64,000 bases of DNA from Arenimonas sp. SCN 70-307 (GTDB lineage Bacteria; Pseudomonadota; Gammaproteobacteria; Xanthomonadales; Xanthomonadaceae), in assembly GCF_001724815.1 (NCBI RefSeq), contig NZ_MEDO01000003.1, positions 1-64,000 of the forward strand. Direction: 5' to 3'. The stretch's first letter is position 1. Each line of letters opens with the position of its first letter. Below the pieces are notes generated by a model, which saw only the letters and a list, made by a program, of their open reading frames with translations, had not been told where the DNA came from and made no database searches. Of the stretch, positions 1 through 7,601 are shown one piece after another. A program made the position numbers and the translations under genes.

Positions 1-84
1 GTCATCAAACGGGTGGCCTACGGCTACCGCGATGACGCCTACTTCTTCTTGAAGATCCGGGCGGCCTTCCCCGGACTTGGGTGA
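1..84 (+). CDS. C-terminal fragment of ISL3-family transposase (partial)
   Basis: Only the last 27 codons are in the window; the 5' part lies upstream. The visible residues include KRVAYGYRDDAYFFLKIRA, which matches the conserved tail of ISL3-type DDE transposases (a K-R-x-A-Y-G-Y/F-R segment followed by an aromatic-rich stretch). The catalytic DDE core is not visible. The stop codon lies inside the probable terminal inverted repeat, a common arrangement in this family. I cannot tell from this piece whether the element is intact. Confidence 0.7.
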   Translation, partial: VIKRVAYGYRDDAYFFLKIRAAFPGLG

Positions 85-90
85 AGAGCC
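1..90 (+). mobile_element. Right end of an ISL3-family insertion sequence (partial)
   Basis: The first 84 bases encode the end of a transposase. Directly after its stop the sequence reads GAAGAGCC, so the reverse strand at the boundary begins GGCTCTTCACCCAAGTC, which resembles the terminal inverted repeat of ISL3-type elements as I recall it. The next 8 bases (91-98) are all A, a plausible 8-bp target duplication, the size typical of ISL3. The left end and the other copy of the duplication lie outside the window, so the family call rests on the transposase tail, the GGCTCTT end and the A8 tract. Confidence 0.65.
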
Positions 91-118
91 AAAAAAAAGG
101 GCCCCCTTGCGGGGGCCC
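91..118 (-). terminator. Rho-independent terminator of the TonB receptor gene
   Basis: On the minus strand a perfect 8-bp stem (111-118 with 99-106, loop 107-110) is followed by eight T residues (91-98 as A on the plus strand). It sits 26 bases beyond the stop of the receptor gene. The U-tract is also the probable insertion point of the IS. Confidence 0.9.
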
Positions 119-143
119 CCGATACAGCCAACTGCAACCAACC

Positions 144-2825
144 TTAGAAGGTGTGGGTGTAGTTGATGTAGGTCACGCGACCATAACCGTCGTACAGGTT
201 GAAGTTGTAACCACGGCCACTGCCGTCGAGCGGATCCAGGACCGGATCCTTGTCGGCGACGTTGTTCACGCCGACCGACAGGCGGCCGTTCCACGGAGCG
301 TTCCAGGTGAACTGGACGTCGTGGGTGGTCCACGACGGCAGGGTCAGCGCATAGCCGTAATCCGGCAGCGAGGCCTGCGACGACTCGGTGCCGTCGATGT
401 GGTTGATGTTCCAGGTGACGGCGAAGTCACCGAAGGTCCACTGGTTGGTCATGTTGGCGCGGAACTCCGGGGCGCCGACGGTGCCGGTGACATCACCCGC
501 GCCGTTGACCTCGTAGTTACGCACGTAGGCGATCTGCAGGCCGTTGCGCAGCGAACCCCAAGCGCCCAGGTCGAACTGGGTGCGGGCGTTGAAGTCGATA
601 CCATCGGTCTCGATGGTGCCGAGGTTCGCGTAGCCGATCTGCGAGTACAGGATCGCCTGCGTGACCGGGTCACGCGCGACGCCCAGGCCCAGGGCCGGCT
701 GCGGCGGGACCTGGTTGGCCGGGAGGACGCTGACGCCCGACGGGCACACGGTGGACGAGCCATTGAGGCAGGCCACCAGGTCGGCGGTGTCGAAGAACGA
801 CAGCTGGTCTTCGATCTCGATGTTGTAGTAATCGAGGGTGATGTTCAGCCAGTCGGTGGCGTCCCAAGCGGCGCCGACCGAGAACTGGGTCGACTGCTCG
901 GAGGTCACGTTCGGGTTGGCGATCGTGTACGAGGTGACCTGGGTCGAGCAGCCGGCGGGGGCGCCGAAAGCGATACAGGTCGCCGGGTCGGCGATGCCGT
1001 CGGCGCCGAAGGCCGGCTGCTGGCCAACGATGTCCAGGGTCGGGGCGCGGAAGCCCTGGCCGTAGGACGCACGCAGGGTCAGCGAGTCGAGCGGCTGCCA
1101 GCGCAGGGCAACCTTCGGGGCGAAGTCGTTGCCGTAGTCGCTGTAGTCGTCGAAGCGGCCGGCCACGTTCAGCTCGAGGTTGTCGAGCAGCGGGAACAGG
1201 GCCTCGAAGTACACGGCCTTCACGTCGCGGATGCCGAAGGCGGAGTTACCGGCCGAACCGGAGACCGAGCCCGAGGCCGACAGCGAGTCGTACACGTCGG
1301 ACCAGTCTTCCTGGCGGTACTCGGCGCCGACCGCCATCGAAGCGGTGCCACCGGTCATTTCGAACAGGTCGAAGCTGGCGATGCCGTACACCTCGGTCTG
1401 GATCGTGGTGGACTCACGGGCCGTGGTGGTGATCATCGAGTTCGCGACGTCGGTCGACACGCCAAACGGGTTGGTGATGTCGTAGGTGCCGTCGGCGATC
1501 AGCGGGGCGGCCAGGGTGGCGACCACGTAGCCGCGGCCCAGGTCGATGGCCTTGTTCTCGGTGTAACGGGCACCGAAATCAACGTCCACCTTGCCGATGC
1601 GGCCCTGGAAACCGGCCATGAAGTCGTAGGTGTTGGCGTTGATCGAGGTGTCGCGGTTACCCAGCGCGCCGAAGCGGTGGCGCAGGAACACCGGCTGGCC
1701 GGCGAGGGCCGCGTAGTACGGGTCGGCCGGGTTGATGTTGGCCGGGTGGTTCGGGCTGTCGGCCGGGATGAAGATGCCGCCGCCCGGCCACGGGCTCGAC
1801 GGCACCGGGGCGTAGCGACCGAACGAGGTGATGCGGGTCACCGTGGCGTTCATGTAGGTCGACCAGTCGTCGTTGATCTGGTAATCAGCGCGAATGAAGG
1901 TCGACAGGTTCTTCACCTGGGCTTCGTCGGCAGCGACGAAGGTGAAGTCGTAGAGGCAGCGGCTACCGGTGCCGGTGCCGATCTCGAAGAAGCCGTTGGT
2001 GGTGCAGTCGAAGCCCGGGACCTTGGAGCCCAGGGTCGGGTGCAGCAGGCGCGAACCCGGACGGAAGCCATAGAGGCTGCCCGGCGCGGCGACCGAGAAG
2101 TAGTACTCGTTCGAGAACGAGGAGATACCGCCAGCCGACCACTCGCGGTCACGCTGGAAGACGATCTCGCGCTCGTTCATCGAGACGCCGGCCAGCACGC
2201 GGCCGCGGTCGCTCGAGGCGCCGAAGATCATCGAGGCGTTCTCGGTGTCGCCACCCTCGCGGGTCGGCATGCCACGGCCGTAGGAGAACTCGGCGCCGTT
2301 GAAGTCCTTGCGGGTGATGATGTTGATCACGCCGCCGATGGCGTCGGAACCGTAGATCGCCGAGGCGCCGTCGGAGAGCACTTCGATGCGCTCAACAGCG
2401 GCCAGCGGGATGGTGTTGATGTCCTGGAAGTTGCCGGTGGCGGCAGCGACCGGGGCGCGACGGCCGTCGATCAGCAGCAGGGTGCGGCCGGAACCGAGAC
2501 CACGCAGGCTGATGCCGGCGTTGGCCTGGGCCGAGCTGCCCGACTGCGGGCGGAACGAGCCGAAGCTGTTGAAGGTGGTGTTGCGCAGGTAGTCGGCAAC
2601 CGACACCTCACCGGAGGCGTCCAGCTGGGCGCGGTCGATGACCGTAACCGGCAGGGCGCCCTCGATGTCGGCGCGCTTGATGCGGGAACCGGTGACCTCG
2701 ATGGTCTCGAGGGTGGCGGCGTCCTCCGACTCCTGCGCGACGACGGGAACCGCCGCGAAGGTCGAAGCGGCGCCGGCGAGGAGCGCGAAGCGGATCGCGC
2801 CGGACAGCTGATTGAAATTAGACAT
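144..2825 (-). CDS. TonB-dependent outer-membrane receptor
   Basis: Protein of 893 residues that should carry an unidentified substrate across the outer membrane using TonB energy. It has a typical N-terminal signal peptide (about residues 1-30, ending in PVVAQ), a TonB-box-like stretch ETIEVTGSRIKR, then a plug domain (V-T-V-I-D-R, I-S-L-R-G-L-G-S-G-R-T-L-L-L-I-D-G-R, then A-S-A-I-Y-G-S-D-A-I-G-G-V-I-N-I). A 22-strand-type barrel follows, ending in the aromatic THTF* tail required for outer-membrane insertion. The plug resembles the large Xanthomonad receptor class, often tied to oligosaccharide or peptide uptake rather than iron, and no Fur box is visible upstream. GGAGAGAGAG lies 5 bases before the ATG. 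It is monocistronic, between an IS and a convergent-side terminator. Confidence 0.93.
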   Translation of the reverse strand: MSNFNQLSGAIRFALLAGAASTFAAVPVVAQESEDAATLETIEVTGSRIKRADIEGALPVTVIDRAQLDASGEVSVADYLRNTTFNSFGSFRPQSGSSAQANAGISLRGLGSGRTLLLIDGRRAPVAAATGNFQDINTIPLAAVERIEVLSDGASAIYGSDAIGGVINIITRKDFNGAEFSYGRGMPTREGGDTENASMIFGASSDRGRVLAGVSMNEREIVFQRDREWSAGGISSFSNEYYFSVAAPGSLYGFRPGSRLLHPTLGSKVPGFDCTTNGFFEIGTGTGSRCLYDFTFVAADEAQVKNLSTFIRADYQINDDWSTYMNATVTRITSFGRYAPVPSSPWPGGGIFIPADSPNHPANINPADPYYAALAGQPVFLRHRFGALGNRDTSINANTYDFMAGFQGRIGKVDVDFGARYTENKAIDLGRGYVVATLAAPLIADGTYDITNPFGVSTDVANSMITTTARESTTIQTEVYGIASFDLFEMTGGTASMAVGAEYRQEDWSDVYDSLSASGSVSGSAGNSAFGIRDVKAVYFEALFPLLDNLELNVAGRFDDYSDYGNDFAPKVALRWQPLDSLTLRASYGQGFRAPTLDIVGQQPAFGADGIADPATCIAFGAPAGCSTQVTSYTIANPNVTSEQSTQFSVGAAWDATDWLNITLDYYNIEIEDQLSFFDTADLVACLNGSSTVCPSGVSVLPANQVPPQPALGLGVARDPVTQAILYSQIGYANLGTIETDGIDFNARTQFDLGAWGSLRNGLQIAYVRNYEVNGAGDVTGTVGAPEFRANMTNQWTFGDFAVTWNINHIDGTESSQASLPDYGYALTLPSWTTHDVQFTWNAPWNGRLSVGVNNVADKDPVLDPLDGSGRGYNFNLYDGYGRVTYINYTHTF

Positions 2826-2921
2826 TTTACTCTCTCTCCAACGTCAGAGTGATGGTGACTCTAGAGTTCGGGACAAAGCCTAGAGGAGGATTCCGTCATT
2901 GGAGGCCCCCTTGGCTCGCCG

Positions 2922-2949
2922 AGCATAACGCAATCTTTACGGCCAGCAA
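2922..2949 (-). promoter_or_regulatory. Candidate sigma-70 promoter of the TonB receptor
   Basis: Minus strand TTGCTG (2949-2944), a 16-bp spacer and TATGCT (2927-2922). The start codon is about 97 bases downstream, leaving a long leader. Base matches are only moderate, so this is tentative. Confidence 0.45.
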
Positions 2950-2993
2950 ACGGGGTTAAGCGTCCGTATAGAGAAAAGTGCGATGCAGTTGGC

Positions 2994-3025
2994 AAAAAAC
3001 CCGGGGTGCGTTCGCAGCCCGGGTT
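2994..3025 (-). terminator. Rho-independent terminator after the DUF4097 gene
   Basis: Minus-strand stem AACCCGGG/CCCGGGTT (3018-3025 with 2998-3005), followed by a T-run (2994-2999). It closes the sigma/anti-sigma/DUF4097 operon 22 bases past its last stop. Confidence 0.85.
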
Positions 3026-3046
3026 CCTGAAGTTCTTGATAATCAA

Positions 3047-3952
3047 TCAGTTATTTGTTAATTCGATACGCACATCGCCCGAAAAGGCATCAACCCTCAC
3101 CTCGCCAGCGCCGTCGCCCAAACGGGACTGGAGGCGCTTGCCAGGGCCGTAGCGTTCAGTCTGGACCTGGCCGACCGGGCTGGTGATGCCGCCACTGAAG
3201 GTCTCGATGGCCAGGCTGGCCGAAGTGTCGGCCGGCAGCCGCAGGTGCACGCTGCCCGACACCGAGTCGGCCACGATGCTGCCGCCGCGGGCCAGGCGTG
3301 CAGCGAGTTCCAGGTCGCCCGACACCGTCTCCATCCGCACCCGCCGCAGTTCGCCCAGGCGCAGCCTGGCGTCGCCGGACACCGTCTCCACGCTGAGCTC
3401 GTCGCCCGCGCCACCGTCGAGGCGGACATCGCCGCTCACGGTGTCAATGCTGATATCGGCACTTTCCAGCGCCGCGTCCACGTCGCCCGAGACGCTGTCG
3501 ATGCTGACCGAAGCCAGGCGGCTGTCGCGCACCCGGACCTCGCCGCTGACGCTGTCCACCGTCAGGCGACCACCCCGCAGGCCGTTGATTTCCACCCGGG
3601 CACTGACCGCGTCGACGTCCAGCGTGGCCTTCGCCGGCACGGTCACCTCGAGCTGGCTGGGCTCGGAACGGGTGCCACGCGAAAACCAGCCGCCGCCGCC
3701 CTGGGGGTATTTCACCTCGATCGAAAGGCTGTCGCCGCCGCCCTCGACCAGCAGCTTCTCGACGCCCTCGCCCAGGGTGCCGGTGATGCGCACCTCCGGT
3801 CGGTCCCAGGTGCGCACGATGATCTCGCCCTTGAGGTTGTCCACCGACACGCGGCCGTCGGCGGCCAGCGGCCGGGTCTCGTTGATGGGCGTGCCGGCCA
3901 GCGCCGGCAGGGCGAACAGCAGGCCGGCGGCCAGCATCAGTCGGGGGAACAT
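3047..3952 (-). CDS. Exported DUF4097-family beta-repeat protein
   Basis: Protein of 301 residues with a signal peptide (MFPRLMLAAGLLFALPALA). The mature part is a DUF4097-type beta-strand repeat: blocks built around V/I-x-T/S-V-S-G-D/E-V-x-V recur (DSVSGEVRV, DSVSGDVDA, DTVSGDVRL, ETVSGDARL, ETVSGDLEL, DSVSGSVHL, DAFSGDVRI), consistent with a right-handed beta-solenoid in the periplasm or on the surface. I start it at 3952 because AAGGAG lies 7 bases upstream; a longer reading frame to 3970 would put that ribosome site inside the coding region. It is last in an operon with a sigma factor and a membrane anti-sigma-like protein, which suggests a role in an envelope-stress regulon. Its molecular function is not known to me. 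Confidence 0.88.
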   Translation of the reverse strand: MFPRLMLAAGLLFALPALAGTPINETRPLAADGRVSVDNLKGEIIVRTWDRPEVRITGTLGEGVEKLLVEGGGDSLSIEVKYPQGGGGWFSRGTRSEPSQLEVTVPAKATLDVDAVSARVEINGLRGGRLTVDSVSGEVRVRDSRLASVSIDSVSGDVDAALESADISIDTVSGDVRLDGGAGDELSVETVSGDARLRLGELRRVRMETVSGDLELAARLARGGSIVADSVSGSVHLRLPADTSASLAIETFSGGITSPVGQVQTERYGPGKRLQSRLGDGAGEVRVDAFSGDVRIELTNN

Positions 3953-3988
3953 GGCGTACTCCTTATACATATCGTTGCGTCCGGGCCC

Positions 3989-4444
3989 TCAGCCCAGGAC
4001 GGCGCGCTGGGTCAGGGCCAGGCGGCGGGTGTAGGTGCGCTTGAGCTGGTCGAGCAGCCGGGTCGAGCCGGGCTGCTCGGCCAGGGCGCCGCGGATCTCC
4101 TCCGCGCTGGCGTCGAGCGTGGCCAGGGCGGGCAGCAGGGGCTCGGGCACGGGCAGGCCGGCCATCTCGGCCAGGGCTGCCTCGTACTCGCGGGTCAGGG
4201 CCTCGACCTCGCGCTCGACCAGCGCCTGCTCCAGGCCGGGCGCCGGCTCGGCCGCGGGCCGCAGGTAAACCGCGGCGCCCACCGCCAGGCATAGGCAGGC
4301 CGCCAGCGCCAGCAGCGTCGGCCAAGGCCGCGCGGGGCTGCGTCGCGCGGGCAGGCGCGCGGCGATGCCGGGCCACAGGTCGCGCCGGGGCTCGATTTCC
4401 CGCGGCAGCTGCCGAAGTCGGAAACGCAGGGATTCGTCACTCAT
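3989..4444 (-). CDS. Small single-pass membrane protein, probable anti-sigma factor
   Basis: Protein of 151 residues: a short cytoplasmic N-terminus with LRQLPREIEPRRDLWPGIAARL, one membrane helix at about residues 41-61, and a helical, Glu/Arg-rich periplasmic tail. Its start overlaps the stop of the upstream sigma gene by 8 nt (ATGAGTGA), so translation is probably coupled. The N-terminal motif closely parallels that of the protein at 30781-31338, which also sits directly behind a sigma gene; this supports an anti-sigma role even though no zinc-binding ZAS motif (HxxxCxxC) is visible. That is inference from position and architecture, not from a recognised domain. Confidence 0.75.
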   Translation of the reverse strand: MSDESLRFRLRQLPREIEPRRDLWPGIAARLPARRSPARPWPTLLALAACLCLAVGAAVYLRPAAEPAPGLEQALVEREVEALTREYEAALAEMAGLPVPEPLLPALATLDASAEEIRGALAEQPGSTRLLDQLKRTYTRRLALTQRAVLG

Positions 4445-5027
4445 GGTCTTCTCCCAGGCGCGTGCGCAGGAGCTGGCGCGCGCGATGCAGTTGGGCCTTG
4501 GAACTGCCGACCGCCATGCCGAGCTCGGTGGCGATCTCGTCGTGCGTCCAGCCCTCGATGTCGTAGAGCACCAGCACCGCGCGGGCGCGCGGCGGCAGGC
4601 TGGCCACGGCGCGCTCGAGGTCGAGGCCGAGCGCGGTGCGGTGGCCGGCGCTGTCGGGCGTGGCCTGCCAGGCCAGCGCCTCGTCGTCGGTCTCCAGCGC
4701 CTCGGCGCCACGGCGCGCGCGAAGGTCCATCAGCGCCGTGTTCACCGCCAGCCGGTGCAGCCAGGTGCCGAAGGCGCTTTCGAAGCGGAAGCCCGGCAGC
4801 GCCTGCCAGGCGCGCACGAAGGCATCCTGCAGCAGTTCCTCGGCGCGGGCTTCCTGCCCGCACAGCCGGCGCAGCACCGCGAACAGCCGCGCCGAATGGC
4901 GGCGGTAGAGCTGCTCGAAGGCGCGCACGTCGCCCTCGCCGGCGGCGCGGACCAGGGCATGGTCCTCGTCGCGCGTGGCGCTCGCCCCGGGGCTGGTGGT
5001 GGCTGGATTCACGGCGAGGCTGAGCAT
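4437..5027 (-). CDS. ECF RNA polymerase sigma factor (RpoE-like)
   Basis: Protein of 196 residues with the two-domain ECF layout. Sigma-2 contains FEQLYRRHSARLFAVLRRL, then A-E-E-L-L-Q-D-A-F-V-R-A-W and FGTWLHRLAVNTALMDLR. A linker follows, then sigma-4 with LPPRARAVLVLYDIEGWTHDEIA and the helix-turn-helix LGMAVGSSKAQLHRARQLLR. It should direct transcription of its own operon (membrane protein and DUF4097 protein) in response to an envelope signal. I chose the ATG at 5027; a GTG two codons upstream (5033) is possible. The gene overlaps the next by 8 nt. Confidence 0.93.
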   Translation of the reverse strand: MLSLAVNPATTSPGASATRDEDHALVRAAGEGDVRAFEQLYRRHSARLFAVLRRLCGQEARAEELLQDAFVRAWQALPGFRFESAFGTWLHRLAVNTALMDLRARRGAEALETDDEALAWQATPDSAGHRTALGLDLERAVASLPPRARAVLVLYDIEGWTHDEIATELGMAVGSSKAQLHRARQLLRTRLGEDHE

Positions 5028-5032
5028 ACCCA

Positions 5033-5060
5033 CTCGGATGCCGCCCGGCGCCGGAAGGTT
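5033..5060 (-). promoter_or_regulatory. Candidate autoregulated ECF promoter
   Basis: Minus strand AACCTTCC (5060-5053), 11 bases, then GCATCCGAG (5041-5033), immediately upstream of the sigma gene start. A similar pair (TTTCC ... GCATCCAAG) precedes the other ECF sigma gene at 30216. The layout fits a -35/-10 pair read by an ECF factor, but spacing differs between the two and the leader would be very short. Confidence 0.3.
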
Positions 5061-5074
5061 TACAGCTGCCTGAA

Positions 5075-5106
5075 AGGCGACGGGCCGGCGCAGGGCCGGC
5101 CCGTCG
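5075..5106 (-). terminator. Terminator hairpin after pckG
   Basis: A perfect 12-bp stem (5095-5106 with 5078-5089, 5-base loop) lies about 20 bases beyond the pckG stop on the minus strand. The following bases are CCTTTC, only weakly T-rich. Confidence 0.6.
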
Positions 5107-5127
5107 GGGTCTTGCGATGGCGCGGGA

Positions 5128-6876
5128 TCAGGCCAGTTGGGCGGCGATCTTCGCGCGCTCGGCCTTCAGGGCGGCCGGGGTGCGCTCGCCGAAGCCGTCG
5201 AGGTACTCGCCGATGTGCGCCATCTCTTCCTTCCAGCCGGCGCGGTCGATGCTCAGCAGCTCCTGCAGCACGGCCGGATCCAGGCCCAGGCCCTCGGTGT
5301 TGAGGTCGCCCGGCTCGGGCAGGTTGCCCACCGGCGTCTCGACGGCGCCGGCCTGGCCGGTGACGCGCTTGAGCATCCACTCGAGCACGCGCATGTTGTC
5401 GCCGAAGCCCGGCCACATGAACTTGCCCTTGGCGTCCTTGCGGAACCAGTTGACCTGGAAGATCTTCGGCAGCTTCGCGCCGGGCTTGTCGAACGACAGC
5501 CAGTGCGCGAAGTAGTCGCCGAAGTTGTAGCCGGCGAAGGGCTTCATGGCCATCGAGTCGCGGCGCACCACGCCCACCGCGCCGGTGGCGGCGGCGGTGG
5601 TCTCGGAGGCCATCGCGGCGCCGACCAGCACGCCGTGTGTCCAGTCGCGGGCCTCGAACACCAGCGGCACCAGCGAGGCGCGGCGGCCGCCGAAGACGAT
5701 GGCGCTGATCGGCACGCCCTGGGCGTCCTCGGCCTTGTCGGTGTAGCTCGGGCACTGCTTCGCGCTGACGGTGAAGCGCGCGTTCGGGTGCGCGGCCGGG
5801 CCCACGGCCTTGTCGTAGGGACGCCCCTGCCAGTCCTGCGCCGGCGTACCCGAGGTCATGCCCTCCCACCACGGCTGGCCGTCGGCGGTGACGCCGACGT
5901 TGGTGAAGATGGCATCGCGATTGAGCATGGCCATCGCGTTGGGGTTGGTCTTCTCGCTGGTGCCCGGGGCGACGCCGAAATAGCCGGCCTCGGGGTTGAT
6001 GGCGTACAGGCGGCCGTCGGCGCCCGGGTGCATCCAGCAGATGTCGTCGCCCACGGTCCAGACCTTCCAGCCGTCGCGGCGGTAGCCTTCCGGCGGGATT
6101 AGCATGGCCAGGTTGGTCTTGCCGCAGGCCGACGGGAACGCGGCGGCGACGTAGTGCGTCTCGCCCTGCGGGTTCTCGATGCCGACGATGAGCATGTGCT
6201 CGGCCAGCCAGCCTTCGGTGCGGGCCTGGTAGCTGGCGATGCGCAGCGCGTGGCACTTCTTGCCCAGCAGCGCGTTGCCGCCGTAACCCGAGCCGTAGCT
6301 CTGGATCATCAGCTCTTCCGGGAAGTGCATGATGAAGCGGCGGTCCGGATCGAGTTCGCCGATCGAATGCAGGCCGCGCACGAAGCTGCCGTCGCGCTCG
6401 ATGCGCGCCAGCGCCGGCGCGCCCATGCGGGTCATGATGCGCATGTTGGCCACGACGTAGGGCGAGTCGGTGATCTCGACGCCGCAGCGCGAGAGCGGCG
6501 AGTCGATCGGGCCCATGCAGTAGGGGATGACGTACATCGTGCGGCCGCGCATGCAGCCCTTGTACAGCGCGTCCATTTCGCCGTGCGCCTCGTCCGGCGC
6601 CATCCAGTTGTTGTTCGGGCCGGCGTCGGCGGGCTGGCTGGTGCAGACGAAGGTGAGGTGTTCGACGCGCGCCACGTCGGTGGGGCTGGATCGGTGCAGG
6701 TAGCAGTCCGGGTGGGTCTGCCCGTTGAGCTTGAGCAGGTCGCCGTTGGCAAGCATCAGCTCGACCAGGCGGGCGTTCTCGGCATCGGAACCGTCGCACC
6801 AGTGGATGGCGTCGGGCTGGGTGAGCTGGGCGACCGAGGCGACCCAATCGTTGAGGCTGGCAAGCTTGCTGGACAT
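5128..6876 (-). CDS. pckG: Phosphoenolpyruvate carboxykinase (GTP)
   Basis: Cytosolic enzyme of 582 residues converting oxaloacetate plus GTP to phosphoenolpyruvate, GDP and CO2, the entry step of gluconeogenesis. Family motifs are clear: [20 protein letters not shown], the P-loop-like [13 protein letters not shown] (around residue 250), the metal-binding GDDICWM, and the nucleotide-site region [11 protein letters not shown]. Length suits the GTP-dependent class (about 590-610 residues) rather than the ATP-dependent one. The start at 6876 has AGGAGC about 10 bases upstream; an in-frame codon nine residues earlier lacks such a site. It stands alone, followed by a strong hairpin, 49 bases downstream of a TetR gene on the same strand. 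Confidence 0.96.
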   Translation of the reverse strand: MSSKLASLNDWVASVAQLTQPDAIHWCDGSDAENARLVELMLANGDLLKLNGQTHPDCYLHRSSPTDVARVEHLTFVCTSQPADAGPNNNWMAPDEAHGEMDALYKGCMRGRTMYVIPYCMGPIDSPLSRCGVEITDSPYVVANMRIMTRMGAPALARIERDGSFVRGLHSIGELDPDRRFIMHFPEELMIQSYGSGYGGNALLGKKCHALRIASYQARTEGWLAEHMLIVGIENPQGETHYVAAAFPSACGKTNLAMLIPPEGYRRDGWKVWTVGDDICWMHPGADGRLYAINPEAGYFGVAPGTSEKTNPNAMAMLNRDAIFTNVGVTADGQPWWEGMTSGTPAQDWQGRPYDKAVGPAAHPNARFTVSAKQCPSYTDKAEDAQGVPISAIVFGGRRASLVPLVFEARDWTHGVLVGAAMASETTAAATGAVGVVRRDSMAMKPFAGYNFGDYFAHWLSFDKPGAKLPKIFQVNWFRKDAKGKFMWPGFGDNMRVLEWMLKRVTGQAGAVETPVGNLPEPGDLNTEGLGLDPAVLQELLSIDRAGWKEEMAHIGEYLDGFGERTPAALKAERAKIAAQLA

Positions 6877-6925
6877 TGCGGCACGGGCTCCTGGCGGGGC
6901 CATTGAAGGGAAATCGGGGGGCGGC

Positions 6926-7507
6926 TTACGGGATCAGCGTGGCCATCACGTGGCCGACGTAGGCCTCGAACTCATCGTGGTGGAGGCGCGGCTGGCCCAG
7001 CTGCAGGCTCAGCTGCAGGAAGCCCACGTAGGCGGCATAAGTGAGGCGGGCGCGGTGCTGCGCCTCGAGGCGCGCCATGCCGGCCTGGCGGAAGCTGGCC
7101 GTGAGGTAATCCATGCGTCGCTCGGACACGCGCTTGAGCACCGGCTGCACCACCGGGTGGTCGAGCGCCTTGAGCAGTTCGCTGTAGATGACGTGCGGCT
7201 TGAGTTCGTGCGCCACCAGCTGGAACAGCGCCTTCAGGCGTGCGCGCGGCTCCGGGATGGCCTCGAGCTGGCCGAACACGGTTTCCTGCTCCATGGTTTC
7301 CCAGCGCTCGAGCGCCGCCACCAGCAGGGCCTCGCGCGACGGGAAGTGCCAGTAGAAGCTGCCCTTGGTGACGCCGAGGCGCCGCGCCAGCGGTTCGACG
7401 GCGACGGCCGCCAGCCCCTGTTCGGCGATGACGTCGAGCGCGGCGAGGGCCCAGTCTTCGGCGCTCAGGCGCTGGGGGCGTTCGATCTTGGCGGCGGGGG
7501 TTACCAT
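6926..7507 (-). CDS. TetR-family transcriptional regulator of the adjacent fatty-acid operon
   Basis: Protein of 193 residues. The N-terminus holds a TetR helix-turn-helix ([15 protein letters not shown] ... [26 protein letters not shown], about residues 16-62); the C-terminus is an all-helical ligand-binding and dimer domain. It is divergent from an alpha/beta hydrolase, fadE and thioesterase operon, and the 89-base intergenic region carries two CCATAC-N6-GTAT inverted repeats plus a half-site over its own start. It probably represses both directions and senses an acyl-CoA or related ligand; the ligand is inferred from the neighbours only. The start codon lies inside a CCGTATGGTAA sequence identical to that over the divergent hydrolase start. 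Confidence 0.9.
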   Translation of the reverse strand: MVTPAAKIERPQRLSAEDWALAALDVIAEQGLAAVAVEPLARRLGVTKGSFYWHFPSREALLVAALERWETMEQETVFGQLEAIPEPRARLKALFQLVAHELKPHVIYSELLKALDHPVVQPVLKRVSERRMDYLTASFRQAGMARLEAQHRARLTYAAYVGFLQLSLQLGQPRLHHDEFEAYVGHVMATLIP

Positions 7508-7601
7508 ACGGTTGCCAAGTTTAAAGGATGGGGCCGATGATGCACCATACGGGCTGGTATTGACAGCGCCCGGAAAGCCAACCCATACTCGGCCGTATGG
7601 T
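7503..7601. promoter_or_regulatory. TetR operator cluster between divergent genes
   Basis: Two inverted repeats CCATAC-N6-GTAT(T/G)G occur at 7545-7562 (imperfect right arm) and 7583-7600 (perfect), with a further ACCATACGG half-site at 7503-7511 over the TetR start codon. The 7583-7600 site covers the -10 region and start codon of the hydrolase, a position suited to repression. Binding by the neighbouring TetR protein is inferred. Confidence 0.65.
7560..7589 (+). promoter_or_regulatory. Promoter of the hydrolase-fadE operon, probably leaderless
   Basis: A perfect TTGACA (7560-7565), an 18-bp spacer and CATACT (7584-7589, 4 of 6). Transcription would begin about 7 bases later, at or next to the ATG at 7597, leaving little or no 5' leader. 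No Shine-Dalgarno sequence is visible, in agreement. Confidence 0.6.

Noticed and set aside
81-2852. A 923-codon open frame on the plus strand opposite the TonB receptor
   Set aside because: It is an antisense frame kept open by high GC third positions. Its product is a featureless Gly/Val/Arg/Asp mix, while the minus strand encodes a full receptor.
2861-3046. A 61-residue minus-strand open frame between the receptor and the DUF4097 gene
   Set aside because: It runs through the terminator hairpin at 2994-3025 and the receptor promoter, has no ribosome site and no recognisable sequence.
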